From: Burkholderiales bacterium
GTDB taxonomy: Bacteria; Pseudomonadota; Gammaproteobacteria; Burkholderiales; Burkholderiaceae_C
DNA length: 40,188 nt
Assembly (NCBI GenBank): GCA_026932425.1
Contig: JAIXKN010000104.1
Span: 39,729-79,916, forward strand
Direction: 5' to 3'
Shown: in pieces, positions 25,536 to 34,314 of the stretch
Numbering within the stretch: the first letter of the stretch is position 1
Layout of the letters: every line of letters starts with the position of its first letter
Translations under genes and position numbers: made by a program
Notes under the pieces: model-generated
What the model saw: only the letters and a program-made list of their open reading frames with translations
Database searches by the model: none
What the model was told of the DNA's origin: nothing

Positions 25536-26695
25536 GCGTGAACGCCGCCTCCGGCGAGCTTGGCCCGGTGATGTGCATCGTCGGCGCGCGACCGAACTTC
25601 ATGAAGATGGCGCCGATCCTGCGCGCCTTCGCGGCGCACGAGCCGCCGGTTCCGGCGCTGCTCGTGCACACCGGCCAGCACTACGACGCGAGCATGAGCG
25701 ACCAGCTCTTCGCCGACCTGCGCCTGCCGCGGCCGGATCTCAACCTCGAGGTCGGCTCCGGCAGCCACGCGGTGCAGACCGCCGAGGTCATGAAGCGCAT
25801 CGAGCCGGCGATCGACGAGCACCGCCCCTCGTGCGTGCTCGTCGTCGGCGACGTGAACTCGACGCTGGCCTGCGCGCTGGTCGCGGTGAAGAAGGACGTT
25901 CCGGTCGTCCACGTCGAGGCCGGGCTGCGCAGCGGCGACCGCCGCATGCCCGAGGAGATCAACCGCGTGCTGACCGACCAGATCTCCGACCGGCTCTACA
26001 CCACCGAGCGCAGCGCGCTGGCCAACCTGCTGCGCGAGGGCATCGCCGAGGAGCGCGTGTGCTTTGCCGGCAACGTGATGATCGACTCGCTGCACGCCGC
26101 GCGCCCGCAGGCGCGCAGCGCCGCCGAGACGCTGCGCGCGCACGGTCATGATCCGGCCTTGCTCCGGGGCGCGATGGGCTACGGCGCCGTCACGATGCAC
26201 CGCCCATCCAACGTCGACGAGCCCGGGACCCTGCGCGGCCTGCTGCAGACGCTGCGCCGCGTCGCCGAGCGGGTGCCGCTCGTCTTCGCGCTGCACCCGC
26301 GCACCCGGGCCAACATCGAGCGCTTCGGCCTCGCGGGCCTGGTCGACGACACGCGCATGATCCTGCTGCCGCCGCAGGGCTACCTCGAGATGCTCGGGCT
26401 GATGGCCGGCGCAAGCCTCGTGCTGACCGATTCCGGCGGCCTGCAGGAGGAGACGACCGCGCTGGGCGTCCCGTGCCTGACGATGCGCGAGAACACCGAG
26501 CGCCCGATCACCATCGAGCAGGGGACCAACACGATGGTCGGGCGCGACCACGCGGCGATCCTTGCCGGGGTCGACGAGATCCTCGCCGGTCGCGGCAAGC
26601 GCGGGCGCGTGCCCGAGAACTGGGATGGCCACGCCGCCACCCGCATCGCCGCCGATCTCTGGCGCTGGCTCGCCAGCCGGCCGGCCGCTTCGTGA
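25532..26695 (+). CDS. wecB: UDP-N-acetylglucosamine 2-epimerase (non-hydrolysing)
   Basis: This 387-residue cytoplasmic enzyme interconverts UDP-GlcNAc and UDP-ManNAc. Family motifs are GARPNFMKMAPILRA near the start, HTGQHYDASMSD, VVGDVNSTLACALVA, HVEAGLRSGDRRMPEEINR, TMHRPSNVDEP and DSGGLQEETTALGVPCLTMRENTERP. The last of these holds the catalytic and UDP-binding residues of the WecB fold. It starts with a 4-base overlap of the ATPase gene and ends one base before the deacetylase start. With the TviB-type dehydrogenase downstream it suggests an N-acetyl-mannosamine- or uronic-type amino sugar in the polymer. Confidence 0.95.
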   Translation: MSVNAASGELGPVMCIVGARPNFMKMAPILRAFAAHEPPVPALLVHTGQHYDASMSDQLFADLRLPRPDLNLEVGSGSHAVQTAEVMKRIEPAIDEHRPSCVLVVGDVNSTLACALVAVKKDVPVVHVEAGLRSGDRRMPEEINRVLTDQISDRLYTTERSALANLLREGIAEERVCFAGNVMIDSLHAARPQARSAAETLRAHGHDPALLRGAMGYGAVTMHRPSNVDEPGTLRGLLQTLRRVAERVPLVFALHPRTRANIERFGLAGLVDDTRMILLPPQGYLEMLGLMAGASLVLTDSGGLQEETTALGVPCLTMRENTERPITIEQGTNTMVGRDHAAILAGVDEILAGRGKRGRVPENWDGHAATRIAADLWRWLASRPAAS

Positions 26696-26696
26696 G

Positions 26697-27581
26697 ATGA
26701 CCGTGCCGGCAAGCACGATCCGCAACGCGCTGACCATCGACGTCGAGGACTACTTCCAGGTCTCGGCTTTCGCGCCCTACATCGCGCGCAGCGACTGGGA
26801 GCGCCGCGAATGCCGGGTCGAGCGCAACGTGCAGCGCATCCTCGGACTGCTCGCCGAGCGCGAGGTCAAGGCGACCTTCTTCACGCTGGGCTGGATCGCC
26901 GAGCGCTATCCGGGCCTGGTGCGCGACATCGTCGCCGGCGGTCATGAGCTGGCCAGCCACGGCTACGGGCACGAACGCGCGAGCGACCTCGACCGCAGCG
27001 CCTTCCGCGAGGACGTGCTGCGTGCCAAGGGCGTGCTCGAAGACGCCGGCGGTGTCGCCGTCAAGGGCTATCGCGCGCCCAGCTTCTCGATCGGACACGG
27101 CAACCTCTGGGCGCTGGAGACGCTGGCGCAGACGGGGCACCGCTACAGCTCGTCGATCTATCCGATCGCGCACGACCACTACGGCATGCCCGATGCACCG
27201 CGCTTCGCGCACCGCACCGACAGCGGCCTGCTCGAAGTCCCGGTGACGACGCTGCGCATGGCCGGTCGCAACCTGCCTTCCAGCGGCGGCGGCTACTTCC
27301 GGCTGCTGCCCTACCCGACGACACGCTGGATGATCCGTCGCGTCAACCAGGCCGAGCGCGAGAGCGCGGTCTTCTACTTTCACCCCTGGGAGATCGATCC
27401 CGCGCAGCCGCGCATCGAGGGCATCGACGCCAGGACCCGCTTCCGGCACTACGTCAACCTCGCGCCCAACGAGCGCAAGCTGCAGCGGCTGCTGCAGGAT
27501 TTCCGCTGGGGCCGGATGGACGACATTTTTCTCGACCGGGCGGCCGAGACTGCGCAACCTGCACTGGTCAGCGCGACCTGA
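26697..27581 (+). CDS. XrtA-system polysaccharide deacetylase (NodB domain plus DUF3473)
   Basis: This 294-residue carbohydrate esterase 4 family protein would remove N- or O-acetyl groups from the polymer or an intermediate. The NodB motifs are complete: TIDVEDYF (Asp15, Asp18), the metal-binding SHGYGH (His88, His92), YRAPSFSI and FYFHPWEID. The region after about 200 (NLPSSGGGYFRLLPY and onward) matches the C-terminal extension common in exosortase-associated deacetylases. There is no signal peptide, so it may act in the cytoplasm, or its export route is unknown. ATG 26697 follows the wecB stop after one base. Confidence 0.9.
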   Translation: MTVPASTIRNALTIDVEDYFQVSAFAPYIARSDWERRECRVERNVQRILGLLAEREVKATFFTLGWIAERYPGLVRDIVAGGHELASHGYGHERASDLDRSAFREDVLRAKGVLEDAGGVAVKGYRAPSFSIGHGNLWALETLAQTGHRYSSSIYPIAHDHYGMPDAPRFAHRTDSGLLEVPVTTLRMAGRNLPSSGGGYFRLLPYPTTRWMIRRVNQAERESAVFYFHPWEIDPAQPRIEGIDARTRFRHYVNLAPNERKLQRLLQDFRWGRMDDIFLDRAAETAQPALVSAT

Positions 27582-27601
27582 ATGCGATGTGATTGCGCGC
27601 T

Positions 27602-28639
27602 GTGACCCGCATCGATCGACTCTCCCCGGACGACGCCCCGGCCCATGCGGCCTGGGACGACTACGTCCTGGCCGCGCCCGGCGCCACCTTCTTCCACCGC
27701 GCCGGCTGGCAGCGCGTGCTGCGCCAGGCCTTCCGTCATGAGACGCACTACCTGAAGGCCGTGCGCGGCGAGCGCATCGTCGGCGTGCTGCCGCTTGCGC
27801 ACGTGAAGAGCATGCTCTTCGGCAGCGCGCTCACGAGCCTGCCCTTTGCCGTCTACGGCGGCGTCGTCGCCGACGACGAGCAGGCGGCCACGGCGCTCGA
27901 GGAAGAAGCACAACGCCTGGCGCGCAAACTCGGCGTGCAGCACCTGGAGATGCGCAACCTGCAGCCGCGCCATCCCGACTGGCCGCGGCAGGACCTCTAC
28001 GTCACCTTCCGCAAGCCCATCCTGCCCGACGAGGAGGCCAACATGCTGGCCATCCCGCGCAAGCAGCGCGCGATGGTGCGCAAGGGCATCAAGAACGGGC
28101 TGCAGGGCGCGATCGACGAGGGCGTCGATCGCTTCTTCGCGCTCTACGCCGACAACGTGCACCGGCACGGCACGCCGGCGATGCCCAGGCGCTACTTCGA
28201 GGCCCTGCGGCGCGAGTTCGGCCAGGATTGCGAAGTGCTCACCGTCAGCACCGCCGAAGGCCGCCCGATCTCGAGCGTGATGAGCTTCTACTTCCGTGAC
28301 GAGGTGCTGCCCTACTACGCGGGCGACGCCGAAGCCGCGCGCGAGCTTGCCGCCAACGACTTCAAGTACTGGGAGCTGATGCGCCGTGCCTGCGCGCGCG
28401 GGCTCAAGACCTTCGACTACGGCCGCAGCAAGCAGGGCACGGGCTCGTTCGCGTTCAAGAAGAACTGGGGTTTCGAGCCGCAGCCGCTGTACTACGAGTA
28501 CTGCCTCTACAAGCGCGACGCGGTGCCGCAGAACAACCCGAGCAACGCCAAGTACAAGCTGCTGATCGAGACCTGGCGCCGCCTTCCCATCGGCATGGCC
28601 AACTGGCTCGGCCCCTTCGTGGTGCGCAGCCTGGGGTGA
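27602..28639 (+). CDS. XrtA-system-associated FemAB-family acyl/aminoacyl transferase
   Basis: The 345-residue protein has two GNAT-like halves as in FemAB/FemX. Segments such as GATFFHRAGWQRVLRQAF, LPFAVYGGVVADDE and FDYGRSKQGTGSFAFKKNWGFEPQPLYYEY are typical of the exosortase-associated group. Classical FemX enzymes add amino acids from aminoacyl-tRNA to peptidoglycan precursors; the group in EPS loci may modify the polysaccharide or its linkage to protein, but no member's substrate is established. The start is weakly defined: GTG 27602 is proposed, TTG 27593 is possible, and neither has a good ribosome binding site. It overlaps the next gene by 4 bases. Confidence 0.85.
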   Translation: MTRIDRLSPDDAPAHAAWDDYVLAAPGATFFHRAGWQRVLRQAFRHETHYLKAVRGERIVGVLPLAHVKSMLFGSALTSLPFAVYGGVVADDEQAATALEEEAQRLARKLGVQHLEMRNLQPRHPDWPRQDLYVTFRKPILPDEEANMLAIPRKQRAMVRKGIKNGLQGAIDEGVDRFFALYADNVHRHGTPAMPRRYFEALRREFGQDCEVLTVSTAEGRPISSVMSFYFRDEVLPYYAGDAEAARELAANDFKYWELMRRACARGLKTFDYGRSKQGTGSFAFKKNWGFEPQPLYYEYCLYKRDAVPQNNPSNAKYKLLIETWRRLPIGMANWLGPFVVRSLG

Positions 28640-29907
28640 GAGGCGTGGCCAAGATCCTCTACCTGGTGCACCGGCTGCCGTACCCGCCCAACAAGGGCGA
28701 CAAGGTGCGTTCCTACCATCTGCTGCGCCACCTGGCAGCGCAGCATCAGGTTTTCCTCGGCACCTTCGTCGACGACCCCGAGGACATGGCGCACATCGAC
28801 ACGCTGCGGCAGTGGTGTGCCGACGTGAAGGCGGTGCCGCTGCATCCGCGTCGCGCACGCATCGCGAGCCTGCGCGGGCTGCTCGGCCGCGACGCGCTCA
28901 CGCTGCACTACTACCGCAACGCCGAACTGCGGTGCTGGGTGGACGAGACCGTCGCGCGAGAAGGCATCGGCACCGCGGTGGTCTTCAGCTCGTCGATGGC
29001 GCAGTATGCGCAGGGGCGGCCCGGTCTGTCGATGCTCGTCGACTTCGTCGATGTCGATTCGGCCAAGTGGGCCGAGTACGCCGATCGCCATCCCTGGCCG
29101 CTGTCCTGGCTTTACCGGCGCGAGGGTCGGGCGCTGCTTGCCTACGAGCGTCGCGTGGCGCTGGAGTCGGCGCATTCGTTCTTCGTCACCGAGCAGGAGA
29201 CTGCGCTCTTCCGTTCGCTGGCTCCCGAATGCGCGCCGATGGTCGAGCCGCTGTGCAACGGTGTCGACGCAGACTACTTCGCGCCCGACCCGGCGCGCGC
29301 CTCGCCCTTTGCGCCCGGCGAGCAGGCCGTCGTCTTCACCGGCGCGATGGACTACTGGCCCAACGTCGACGCCGTGCAGTGGTTCGTCGCCGAGATGCTG
29401 CCGCCGCTGCGTTTGCGCTGGCCGAAGCTGCGCTTTCACATCGTCGGCCGAAGCCCGACGCCCGCGGTCCGGGCATTGGCAAGCGATGCCGTCAACGTCA
29501 CCGGCACCGTTCCCGACGTGCGCCCCTACCTGCAGCACGCCGATGTCGTCGTCGCACCGCTGCGGCTGGCGCGCGGCGTCCAGAACAAGATCCTTGAGGC
29601 GATGGCGATGGCGCGGCCGGTCGTCGCCGCGCAGTCCTGTGTCGACGCCATTCCGCAACTCGCGGGTCATGGGCTGCAGGGCGCGAGTGTTCCCGACGAT
29701 TACGTCGCCGCCGTCGAGCGGCTGCTCCAGAGCCCGGAGCGCGCCCGTGATCTCGGCGCAGAGGGGCGCCGGCGCGTGCTGGCGCACTGCAGCTGGAAGG
29801 CGAGCTTGTCGGCGCTCGCCGGGCATCTTCGGCGCGGCGACAGTGCGGACGCCGGACTCGACGCGGTTTCGACCCGCCCGCTCGACCCCTTGCTGCATCA
29901 TGTCTGA
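28636..29907 (+). CDS. XrtA-system GT4 glycosyltransferase (stp1/TIGR03087-like)
   Basis: This 423-residue glycosyltransferase of the GT-B fold, family 4, begins with HRLPYPPNKGDKVRSYHLLRHLA, the signature N-terminus of the sugar transferases linked to EpsH1/exosortase A. The donor-binding part shows VVFTGAMDYWPNVDAV, FHIVGRSPTPAV and NKILEAMAMARPVVAAQSC. It would transfer a sugar during assembly of the lipid-linked repeat unit at the inner membrane. It begins at a GTG overlapping the FemAB stop; a GTG three codons later is equally possible. Its end overlaps the exosortase start by 8 bases. Confidence 0.88.
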   Translation: MRGVAKILYLVHRLPYPPNKGDKVRSYHLLRHLAAQHQVFLGTFVDDPEDMAHIDTLRQWCADVKAVPLHPRRARIASLRGLLGRDALTLHYYRNAELRCWVDETVAREGIGTAVVFSSSMAQYAQGRPGLSMLVDFVDVDSAKWAEYADRHPWPLSWLYRREGRALLAYERRVALESAHSFFVTEQETALFRSLAPECAPMVEPLCNGVDADYFAPDPARASPFAPGEQAVVFTGAMDYWPNVDAVQWFVAEMLPPLRLRWPKLRFHIVGRSPTPAVRALASDAVNVTGTVPDVRPYLQHADVVVAPLRLARGVQNKILEAMAMARPVVAAQSCVDAIPQLAGHGLQGASVPDDYVAAVERLLQSPERARDLGAEGRRRVLAHCSWKASLSALAGHLRRGDSADAGLDAVSTRPLDPLLHHV

Positions 29908-31459
29908 GATCGCTCTTCCCTTGCGCACTGAACTCTCATGGCGGGTCGCGCTGCCGACGGTGGTGCTCGTCCTGCTGGCGATCGGCGTCGCTTTCCGCGA
30001 CACGGTTCGGGTGATGACCGGCATCTGGTGGCGGTCGGACACGTTCGCGCACTGCATGCTGGTGTTGCCGATCAGCCTGTGGCTGGTGTGGCGAAAACGC
30101 GATCAGCTGGCGGCCTTGAACCCGTCTCCTCAGCCGTGGATGCTGCTGGCCATGGTCGTGACGGCGGGGGCGTGGCTGCTGGCCGAGCTTGCGGTCGTCA
30201 ATGCGGCGGCGCAGTTCGCCTTCGTGACCATGCTGATCCTCGCGGTGCCGGCGGTTCTGGGCATTGCGGTTGCCCGCGCCATCATGTTCCCCTTGCTGTT
30301 TCTGTACTTCGCCGTTCCGTTCGGCGAGTTCATGCTTCCGGCGATGATGGAGTGGACGGCCGATTTCACGGTTGCGGCGCTCCGCTTGAGCGGGATACCC
30401 GTCTTTCGCGAAGGACAGAACTTCGCGATTCCGTCCGGCAACTGGTCGGTGATCGACGAATGCAGCGGCGTTCGCTACGTGATGGCCTCGTTCCTGGTCG
30501 GCTCCTTGTTCGCCTATCTCAACTACCGCTCCTATCTCAAGCGGGCGGTCTTCATGGGCGTGTCCTTGCTGCTGCCGGTGGTGGCGAACTGGATCCGCGC
30601 CTACATGATCGTGATGCTTGCCCACCTTTCGGGCAATCGCATCGCGGTGGGCGTCGATCACATCCTCTACGGGTGGGTCTTCTTCGGTTTGATCGTCTTC
30701 GCGATGTTCATGATCGGCATGCGCTGGGCCGATGCCGACGCGGCACGCGAAGCAGGATCCCCGGCGCCGCCCGGCATCGGGTCGGCAGCGGCTACGCGCA
30801 CCGTCGCGACGGGCGTCGCGGCGGTGGTGATCGGGATCGCGCCGCACCTGGCGGTCGCGGCCATGGAGAGGGCCGAAGCGAGCGCAGGGCCGGTGACGCT
30901 CGAATTGCCGGCCCGCCTGGGCCCGGCCTGGCAGGCCGATGATGCCGGCCCGATCGAGTATCGCTCGCAGGTCCTGAATCCGTCGGCGGAGGCGTGGCGG
31001 ACCTACGCCGGGCCTGCAGGCAAGGTCGGCCTGCAACTGGCCTACTTTCGCCACCAGTCAACGGAGCGCAAGCTCGTGAGTTCGCAGCATCAGCTGACGT
31101 CGATGCGCGACGAGCGCTGGTCGCTGCCGACCTATCAGGATCGCGAGCTGCGCCTTGGCGACCGTGAACTGGCGATGCGCAGCGCGAATGTTCTCGAACG
31201 GGCGCAGGGTCTGCAGCGCAAGCAACTCGTGATCTGGCGTCTCTACTGGATCGACGGCCAGTTCGTCGCAAGCGACGTCCGCGCCAAGTGGGCCGGGATG
31301 GTGTCCCGGCTGAGCGGCGCCGGCGACGAAGGCGCGCTCCTGACCGTGTATGCCGAGCAGGCCGCGCCTGGAGAGGCCGAAGCCCGGCTCGAGCGCTTCC
31401 TGAACGACAACGCCTCCGAACTCAACACGCTGCTGTCCCGAGTCCAACGGACGCGCTGA
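29900..31459 (+). CDS. xrtA: Exosortase A fused to an EpsI domain
   Basis: This 519-residue membrane protease/transpeptidase is thought to cleave PEP-CTERM proteins at the PEP motif and transfer them to a surface acceptor. The N-terminal 285 residues form about eight transmembrane helices. The catalytic residues are all present: Cys188 (DECSGVRY), Arg233 (NWIRAYM) and His254 (VGVDHILYGW). From about 310 a membrane helix leads into a periplasmic EpsI domain (WRTYAGPAGKVGLQLAYF and onward), as in XrtA proteins of beta-proteobacteria. ATG 29900 begins the exosortase; the same frame stays open far upstream inside the glycosyltransferase gene, but that extension is a shadow. The PEP-CTERM protein at 8001 is a likely substrate. 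Confidence 0.95.
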   Translation: MSEIALPLRTELSWRVALPTVVLVLLAIGVAFRDTVRVMTGIWWRSDTFAHCMLVLPISLWLVWRKRDQLAALNPSPQPWMLLAMVVTAGAWLLAELAVVNAAAQFAFVTMLILAVPAVLGIAVARAIMFPLLFLYFAVPFGEFMLPAMMEWTADFTVAALRLSGIPVFREGQNFAIPSGNWSVIDECSGVRYVMASFLVGSLFAYLNYRSYLKRAVFMGVSLLLPVVANWIRAYMIVMLAHLSGNRIAVGVDHILYGWVFFGLIVFAMFMIGMRWADADAAREAGSPAPPGIGSAAATRTVATGVAAVVIGIAPHLAVAAMERAEASAGPVTLELPARLGPAWQADDAGPIEYRSQVLNPSAEAWRTYAGPAGKVGLQLAYFRHQSTERKLVSSQHQLTSMRDERWSLPTYQDRELRLGDRELAMRSANVLERAQGLQRKQLVIWRLYWIDGQFVASDVRAKWAGMVSRLSGAGDEGALLTVYAEQAAPGEAEARLERFLNDNASELNTLLSRVQRTR

Positions 31460-31509
31460 GCTCCGCGGGCCGTGGCTGCACGAACTGAACCTCAAACCGG
31501 ACTGCCCTC

Positions 31510-32790
31510 ATGAACACCCTCGCCGTCATCGGCCTCGGCTACGTCGGCCTGCCCCTCGTCGTCGAGTTCGGCAAGCACATGCGCACCATCGGCTTCGACA
31601 TCGCGCAGCACAAGGTCGACGCCTGCCTGCGCGGCACCGACCCCAGCCGCGAGCTGGAGGACGCGCAGATGGCGCAGGCCAAGCACGCCGTCTACACCAG
31701 CGATCCGGCGCTGCTCGCCGAGGCCGACATGATCATCGTCGCCGTGCCCACACCGGTGGACGAGGCGCACATCCCCGACTTCCGCCCGCTCGTCGGCTCG
31801 TCGACCAGCGTCGGCCGGCACATGAAGAAGGGCGTCACGGTGATCTACGAATCCACCGTCTACCCCGGCGCCACCGAGGAGGTCTGCATCCCCGTGCTCG
31901 AGCGCGAATCGGGCCTGAAGTGGAAGGAGGACTTCTTCGTCGGCTACAGCCCCGAGCGCATCAACCCCGGCGACAAGGAGCACACGCTGACCAAGATCCT
32001 GAAGATCGTCAGCGGCGACAGCCCCGAGACGCTGGATCGGGTCGCCCGGCTCTACGAGAAGATCATCGTCCCCGGCGTGCACCGCGCCAGCAGCATCAAG
32101 GCCGCCGAGGCCGCCAAGGTGATCGAGAACACGCAGCGCGACCTCAACATCGCGCTCATGAACGAGCTGGCGATCATCTTCGACCGCATCGGCATCGACA
32201 CCAGCGAAGTGCTCGAGGCCGCGGGCACGAAGTGGAACTTCCTCAGGTTCAAGCCGGGCCTCGTCGGCGGGCACTGCATCGGCGTCGACCCCTACTACCT
32301 GACGCACAAGGCCGACATGCTGGGCTACCACCCGCAGGTCATCCTCGCGGGGCGGCGCATCAACGACGGCATGGGCAAGTTCATCGCCGAGCAGACCATC
32401 AAGCACATGATCGCCGCGGGCAGCTACGTCAAGGGCGCCAAGGTCAACGTGCTGGGCCTGACCTTCAAGGAGAACTGCGGCGACCTGCGCAACAGCAAGG
32501 TCATCGACATCATCCACGAGCTGCAGAGCTACGGCGTCGACGTGCACGTCACCGACCCGACCGCGGACCCGCAAGAGGCGATGCACGAATACGGCGTCAC
32601 GCTCGAGCCCTGGGACGCACTGCCCCGCGCCGACGCCATCGTCGCGGCGGTGGCGCATCGCGAGTACCAGGCGCTCTCGGTCGAGGATCTTGGCCGCAAG
32701 ATGATCAAGGGCGGCGCCTTCATCGACGTCAAGGCGGCGTTCGACCCGATGGCGCTTGGCGAAGCAGGTTATCGCGTCTGGCGTCTTTGA
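31510..32790 (+). CDS. tviB: Nucleotide-sugar dehydrogenase, TviB/VipA type (UDP-GlcNAc/GalNAc 6-dehydrogenase)
   Basis: This 426-residue cytoplasmic NAD-dependent enzyme oxidises the C6 alcohol of a UDP-HexNAc to the uronic acid in two steps. The N-terminal Rossmann motif is GLGYVGLPL. Next come YESTVYPGATEE and YSPERINPGDKEH, and the catalytic Cys256 lies in GGHCIGVDPYYLTHKA. The long conserved stretches match the TviB/WbpO group better than WecC. It lies 50 bases after xrtA. Together with WecB (25532) it points to amino-uronic acids in the polymer; the exact sugar (GlcNAc, GalNAc or ManNAc series) cannot be decided here. Confidence 0.9.
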   Translation: MNTLAVIGLGYVGLPLVVEFGKHMRTIGFDIAQHKVDACLRGTDPSRELEDAQMAQAKHAVYTSDPALLAEADMIIVAVPTPVDEAHIPDFRPLVGSSTSVGRHMKKGVTVIYESTVYPGATEEVCIPVLERESGLKWKEDFFVGYSPERINPGDKEHTLTKILKIVSGDSPETLDRVARLYEKIIVPGVHRASSIKAAEAAKVIENTQRDLNIALMNELAIIFDRIGIDTSEVLEAAGTKWNFLRFKPGLVGGHCIGVDPYYLTHKADMLGYHPQVILAGRRINDGMGKFIAEQTIKHMIAAGSYVKGAKVNVLGLTFKENCGDLRNSKVIDIIHELQSYGVDVHVTDPTADPQEAMHEYGVTLEPWDALPRADAIVAAVAHREYQALSVEDLGRKMIKGGAFIDVKAAFDPMALGEAGYRVWRL

Positions 32791-32822
32791 AGGCGGAGCG
32801 TAATCATGCTGACGTAGCCTCG

Positions 32823-33983
32823 TTGATCAGCGAGGCGCAGGATTCCCGCCCCCTCGTCCTCCACGTCGTCTACCGCTTCGACGTCGGCGGCCTCGAGAAC
32901 GGCGTCGTCAACCTCATCAACCGCATGACCGACTGGCGGCACGCGGTCGTCGCCTTGACCGAATGCGCGCCGGCCTTCTGCGCGCGGGTGCAACGCGCGG
33001 ACGTGAGCTTTCATTCGCTGCACCAGCAGCCCGGGCACGGCTATCGAAGCTGGCCGGCGCTGCTGCGCATCCTGCGCGAGCTGCGGCCGCAGGTGGTGCA
33101 CACGCGCAACCTGGCCGCACTCGAGATGCAGCCCGCGGCCTGGTGGGCCGGCGTGCCGCTGCGCGTGCACGGCGAGCACGGCCGCGACGCCGAGGACCCC
33201 GACGGCCGCAGCCGCAAGCACCAGTGGATCCGCCGCGCCTATCGGCCCTTCGTCCACCGCTATGTCGCCTTGTCGCGCGATCTCGAGCGCTACCTCGTCG
33301 ACACGGTGGGCTTCGACCGCCGCGCCGTGGTGCAGATCACCAACGGCGTCGACAGCGTGCGCTTCGCGCCGGCGTCGCACCCGCAGCGTCCGACGGGCTG
33401 CCCGTTCACCGAACCGGGCCTGTGCCTGGTTGGCACGGTCGGCCGCATGCAGACCGTCAAGGCGCAGCCGCTGCTGGCGCAAGCCTTCGTCGCGGCCCTC
33501 GCGCAGCAGCCCGCGCTGCGCGAAACGCTGCGGCTGGTGCTGGTCGGCGACGGGCCGCTGAAAGCCGAGTGCGAGCAGATCCTGACCGATGCCGGCGTGC
33601 GCGAACTCGCCTGGCTGCCGGGCGAGCGCAGCGACGTGCCGGCGGTGATGCAGGGCCTGGACCTCTTTGTGCTGCCGTCGCTGGCCGAAGGCATCTCCAA
33701 CACCATCCTCGAAGCCATGGCCAGCGGCCTGCCGGTCGTGGCGACGGCGGTCGGCGGCAACGCCGACCTGGTCGAGGACGGCGTCACGGGCCGCATCGTG
33801 GCTGCTGGCGACGTGCCGGCGCTGGCGCAGGCGCTGGTCGACTTCGCACAGGACGCGCCTGCGCGCGGCGCCGCAGGGGCGGCCGGTCGCGCACGGGTCG
33901 AGGCGCGCTGCAGCCTGGAGACGATGGTGAGGGCGTATCGGCAGGTGTACGAGGGAGCGAGCGGGGTCTCGAGAACCGAGTGA
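32823..33983 (+). CDS. XrtA-system GT4 glycosyltransferase (stp2/TIGR03088-like)
   Basis: This 386-residue GT4 glycosyltransferase starts close to the family signature LVLHVVYRFDVGGLENGVVNLINRM. Its donor-binding half shows GTVGRMQTVKAQPLLAQAF, LVLVGDGPLKAECEQIL and FVLPSLAEGISNTILEAMASGLPVVATAVGGN. No ATG or GTG start is available in frame near the expected N-terminus. TTG 32823 (386 residues) or TTG 32787 (398 residues, overlapping the tviB stop) must be used, and neither has a ribosome binding site. Between them an ATG at 32806 with a good GGCGGAG upstream opens a frame that stops after three codons. The start region may therefore be damaged, or translation may be coupled to that mini-ORF. 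The catalytic part is intact. Confidence 0.83.
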   Translation: MISEAQDSRPLVLHVVYRFDVGGLENGVVNLINRMTDWRHAVVALTECAPAFCARVQRADVSFHSLHQQPGHGYRSWPALLRILRELRPQVVHTRNLAALEMQPAAWWAGVPLRVHGEHGRDAEDPDGRSRKHQWIRRAYRPFVHRYVALSRDLERYLVDTVGFDRRAVVQITNGVDSVRFAPASHPQRPTGCPFTEPGLCLVGTVGRMQTVKAQPLLAQAFVAALAQQPALRETLRLVLVGDGPLKAECEQILTDAGVRELAWLPGERSDVPAVMQGLDLFVLPSLAEGISNTILEAMASGLPVVATAVGGNADLVEDGVTGRIVAAGDVPALAQALVDFAQDAPARGAAGAAGRARVEARCSLETMVRAYRQVYEGASGVSRTE

Positions 33984-34314
33984 TCTGCCACCAGCGGTTT
34001 CGAACGGCCCAAGAGATACCCAGGAGCTTCGAAGGACGCACGCGTACACCGCGCACGTGAAATCCGCCGTTGTCGGTCCCGGCGATCGATGACACCGTTT
34101 GACCTGGTCGCAGGCAGTTGACCGACCTGTACCAGCTGGCGCTGGCGGTGCACCGCGGCGGCTGTTTCCTGTCCTTCGATGCACGCATCCCGCTCGAAGC
34201 GGTCCGGGGCGCCGAGCCCCGTCATCTGCGGCGCCTGCTGGCACCCTGAGGCTCAGCCTCATCCCCGGCCTGAGCCTGCTGCTCCCTTCGCGCGCCCGGC
34301 TACCGCGCCTTGAC
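33984..34314. other. Gene-poor stretch at the left side of the toxin-antitoxin island
   Basis: No intact gene is seen in these 331 bases. They hold the decayed PIN-domain toxin described separately (34082-34249). A 13-base perfect inverted repeat GAGGCTCAGCCTC (34248-34260) overlaps the remnant's stop; without a T tract it is a weak terminator at best. The sequence is less codon-biased than the polysaccharide genes on both sides. Confidence 0.5.
34082..34249 (+). pseudogene. VapC-like PIN-domain toxin remnant, frameshifted
   Basis: The frame ending at 34249 encodes QLTDLYQLALAVHRGGCFLSFDARIP and continues to a stop, matching the C-terminal third of VapC PIN toxins (the TDxYLLALA helix, then the GGxxxTFDxxIP strand with its acidic residue). 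Immediately upstream, in another frame, AIDDTV (34082-34099) matches the segment that normally precedes it. The two parts are therefore split by an indel near 34100. The N-terminal two thirds, including the first catalytic Asp, and any VapB antitoxin are absent. It is a dead remnant, probably of an older toxin-antitoxin module replaced or joined by the Doc module next to it. Confidence 0.6.

Noticed and set aside
29006-29899. Extended open frame upstream of xrtA giving an 817-residue protein
   Set aside because: The extra part lies wholly inside the glycosyltransferase gene in another frame and is a low-complexity Arg/Ser-rich shadow. The exosortase begins naturally at ATG 29900.
31920-32786. 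Extended frame upstream of the glycosyltransferase inside tviB
   Set aside because: It is Arg/His-rich shadow sequence from the GC-rich tviB codons; glycosyltransferase similarity starts only after about 32860.
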